A stretch of 64,000 bases of DNA from Cardinalis cardinalis (lineage: Eukaryota > Chordata > Aves > Passeriformes > Cardinalidae). The notes under the pieces were generated by a model. The model saw only the letters and a program-made list of their open reading frames with translations. It did no database searches and was not told the origin of the DNA. A program made the translations under genes and the position numbers. The DNA is taken from positions 5,124,955 to 5,188,954 of the forward strand of contig JACDOX010000043.1 in the NCBI GenBank assembly GCA_014549065.1, read 5' to 3'. How positions within the stretch are numbered: position 1 is the first letter of the stretch; the number at the start of each line of letters is the position of its first letter. Below are positions 63,229-64,000 of this stretch, in pieces.

Positions 63229-64000
63229 TGAGAACATGATTTTTAATTTTTAGAAAGAAACTGTCATGCAGAATGTGTACATCCCCTGCCTAACTGCACA
63301 AGAACATGTTCACTAATCCATAGTCATAGAATGATTACTACACTAATGCCCATGGGCATGATACCAGTTAGATCTTCCTTACAGAAGTTTAGACATGAAA
63401 AGCACTAGCTGCCAAATTCTTCACTGGTGTCTGTTTATGGCAAAATGCACCAGTAGCAATTTTACAGAGAGGGAGGCTTGTGAAATGCAAGTACTCCGTA
63501 GAAAGTAACAGGGAACTAAAGATGAGGACCCACACTTTGGGCCTTCATATGGACCCTGTTACACAAGCAGCAAGACCTGGCATTTCCAGGGGACTTACAA
63601 GTTGGAGACTTAAAGTTCTTACTCAGTAGACATACTGCTAAATTGTTTCAGTGTAAAGATAAAGAAAATATTAGGAAAAATTAAACAAAACATAAATAAA
63701 TAGCAGAATGTAGTCACAACAAATTCAGCAAAATTACTTTTATGTGCACATCGAGGAGCTGTCAATATTTCTGTAAGTTTATTCTTTTGAATTGAATGTG
63801 TTCCTGTCAAAACAGTGGCTACAGCAATAACCTTGACCATCCCATACAGACTGCAACTTATAGTCTGTAAGCTGGTCGAACCTGCAGCACTGAAGGTCTG
63901 TCAAACAAATAATTGGCCATCTATTGGCCCATTGGCACTTCAGAAGCATGGCTGTTTACCAGATTAGAGAAATTGTATGAGTTTATATTCATAAATTCAT
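63229..64000. other. Unassigned sequence
   Basis: No gene or repeat recognised. The 73-codon minus-strand frame at 63619-63840 has no known domain. Confidence 0.45.

Overview
The window reads as gene-poor, AT-rich nuclear DNA from a bird, most likely a passerine. The evidence is the repeat content. There are many copies of a CR1-type LINE, the dominant avian retrotransposon, including typical octamer-like 3' ends (ATTCTGTG). There is a tRNA(Ile)-headed SINE with a CR1 tail, the architecture of the zebra-finch SINE TguSINE1. There are also avian ERVL-like solo LTRs, one with perfect TG...CA ends and a 5-bp target-site duplication. I found no convincing intact protein-coding gene, exon, rRNA, functional tRNA, CRISPR array or bacterial feature. 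Open frames of 60-184 codons are either pieces or shadows of decayed CR1 ORF2, or chance frames in AT-rich DNA.

Layout. 0-29 kb is the repeat-rich part. It holds CR1 3' ends at 0.51-1.20, 2.55-2.88 and 4.43-4.87 kb (+), an inverted CR1 piece at 5.72-6.06 kb (-) and the SINE at 8.97-9.11 kb (+). Two large decayed CR1 ORF2 copies follow at 11.03-12.83 and 14.42-16.25 kb (+). A complete solo LTR lies at 16.30-16.96 kb (-). A pair of oppositely oriented copies of the same old LINE-like repeat lies at 18.70-19.03 (+) and 25.62-25.95 kb (-). Two probable LTRs sit at 21.1-21.7 and 22.06-22.49 kb (+), a CR1/SINE tail at 26.6 kb, and a CR1 ORF1-ORF2 junction fragment at 28.0-29.0 kb (-). 29-60 kb is repeat-poor: one CR1 3' end at 39.6-40.1 kb, then about 20 kb (40.1-60.6) with no interspersed repeat that I can recognise. 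The last block, 60.6-63.2 kb (+), is the longest CR1 copy, running from the endonuclease domain to the 3' end.

The non-repeat sequence is probably intronic or intergenic. The most unusual local structures are a perfect 35-bp inverted repeat at 35.84-35.93 kb beside a 23-bp tandem duplication, a 61-bp tandem duplication at 30.94 kb, four CAATTG hexamers at exact 12-bp phase at 41.41 kb, and a G/T-rich tract at 32.5 kb. Two stretches (about 36.6-37.1 and 48.4-48.7 kb) look by eye like possible conserved non-coding elements, but only a cross-species alignment could show that. I do not see evidence for a new multi-gene system.

Family names are from pattern recognition of consensus features, not database searches. 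Most element boundaries are good to about +/-20 bp, except the solo LTR, which is exact.
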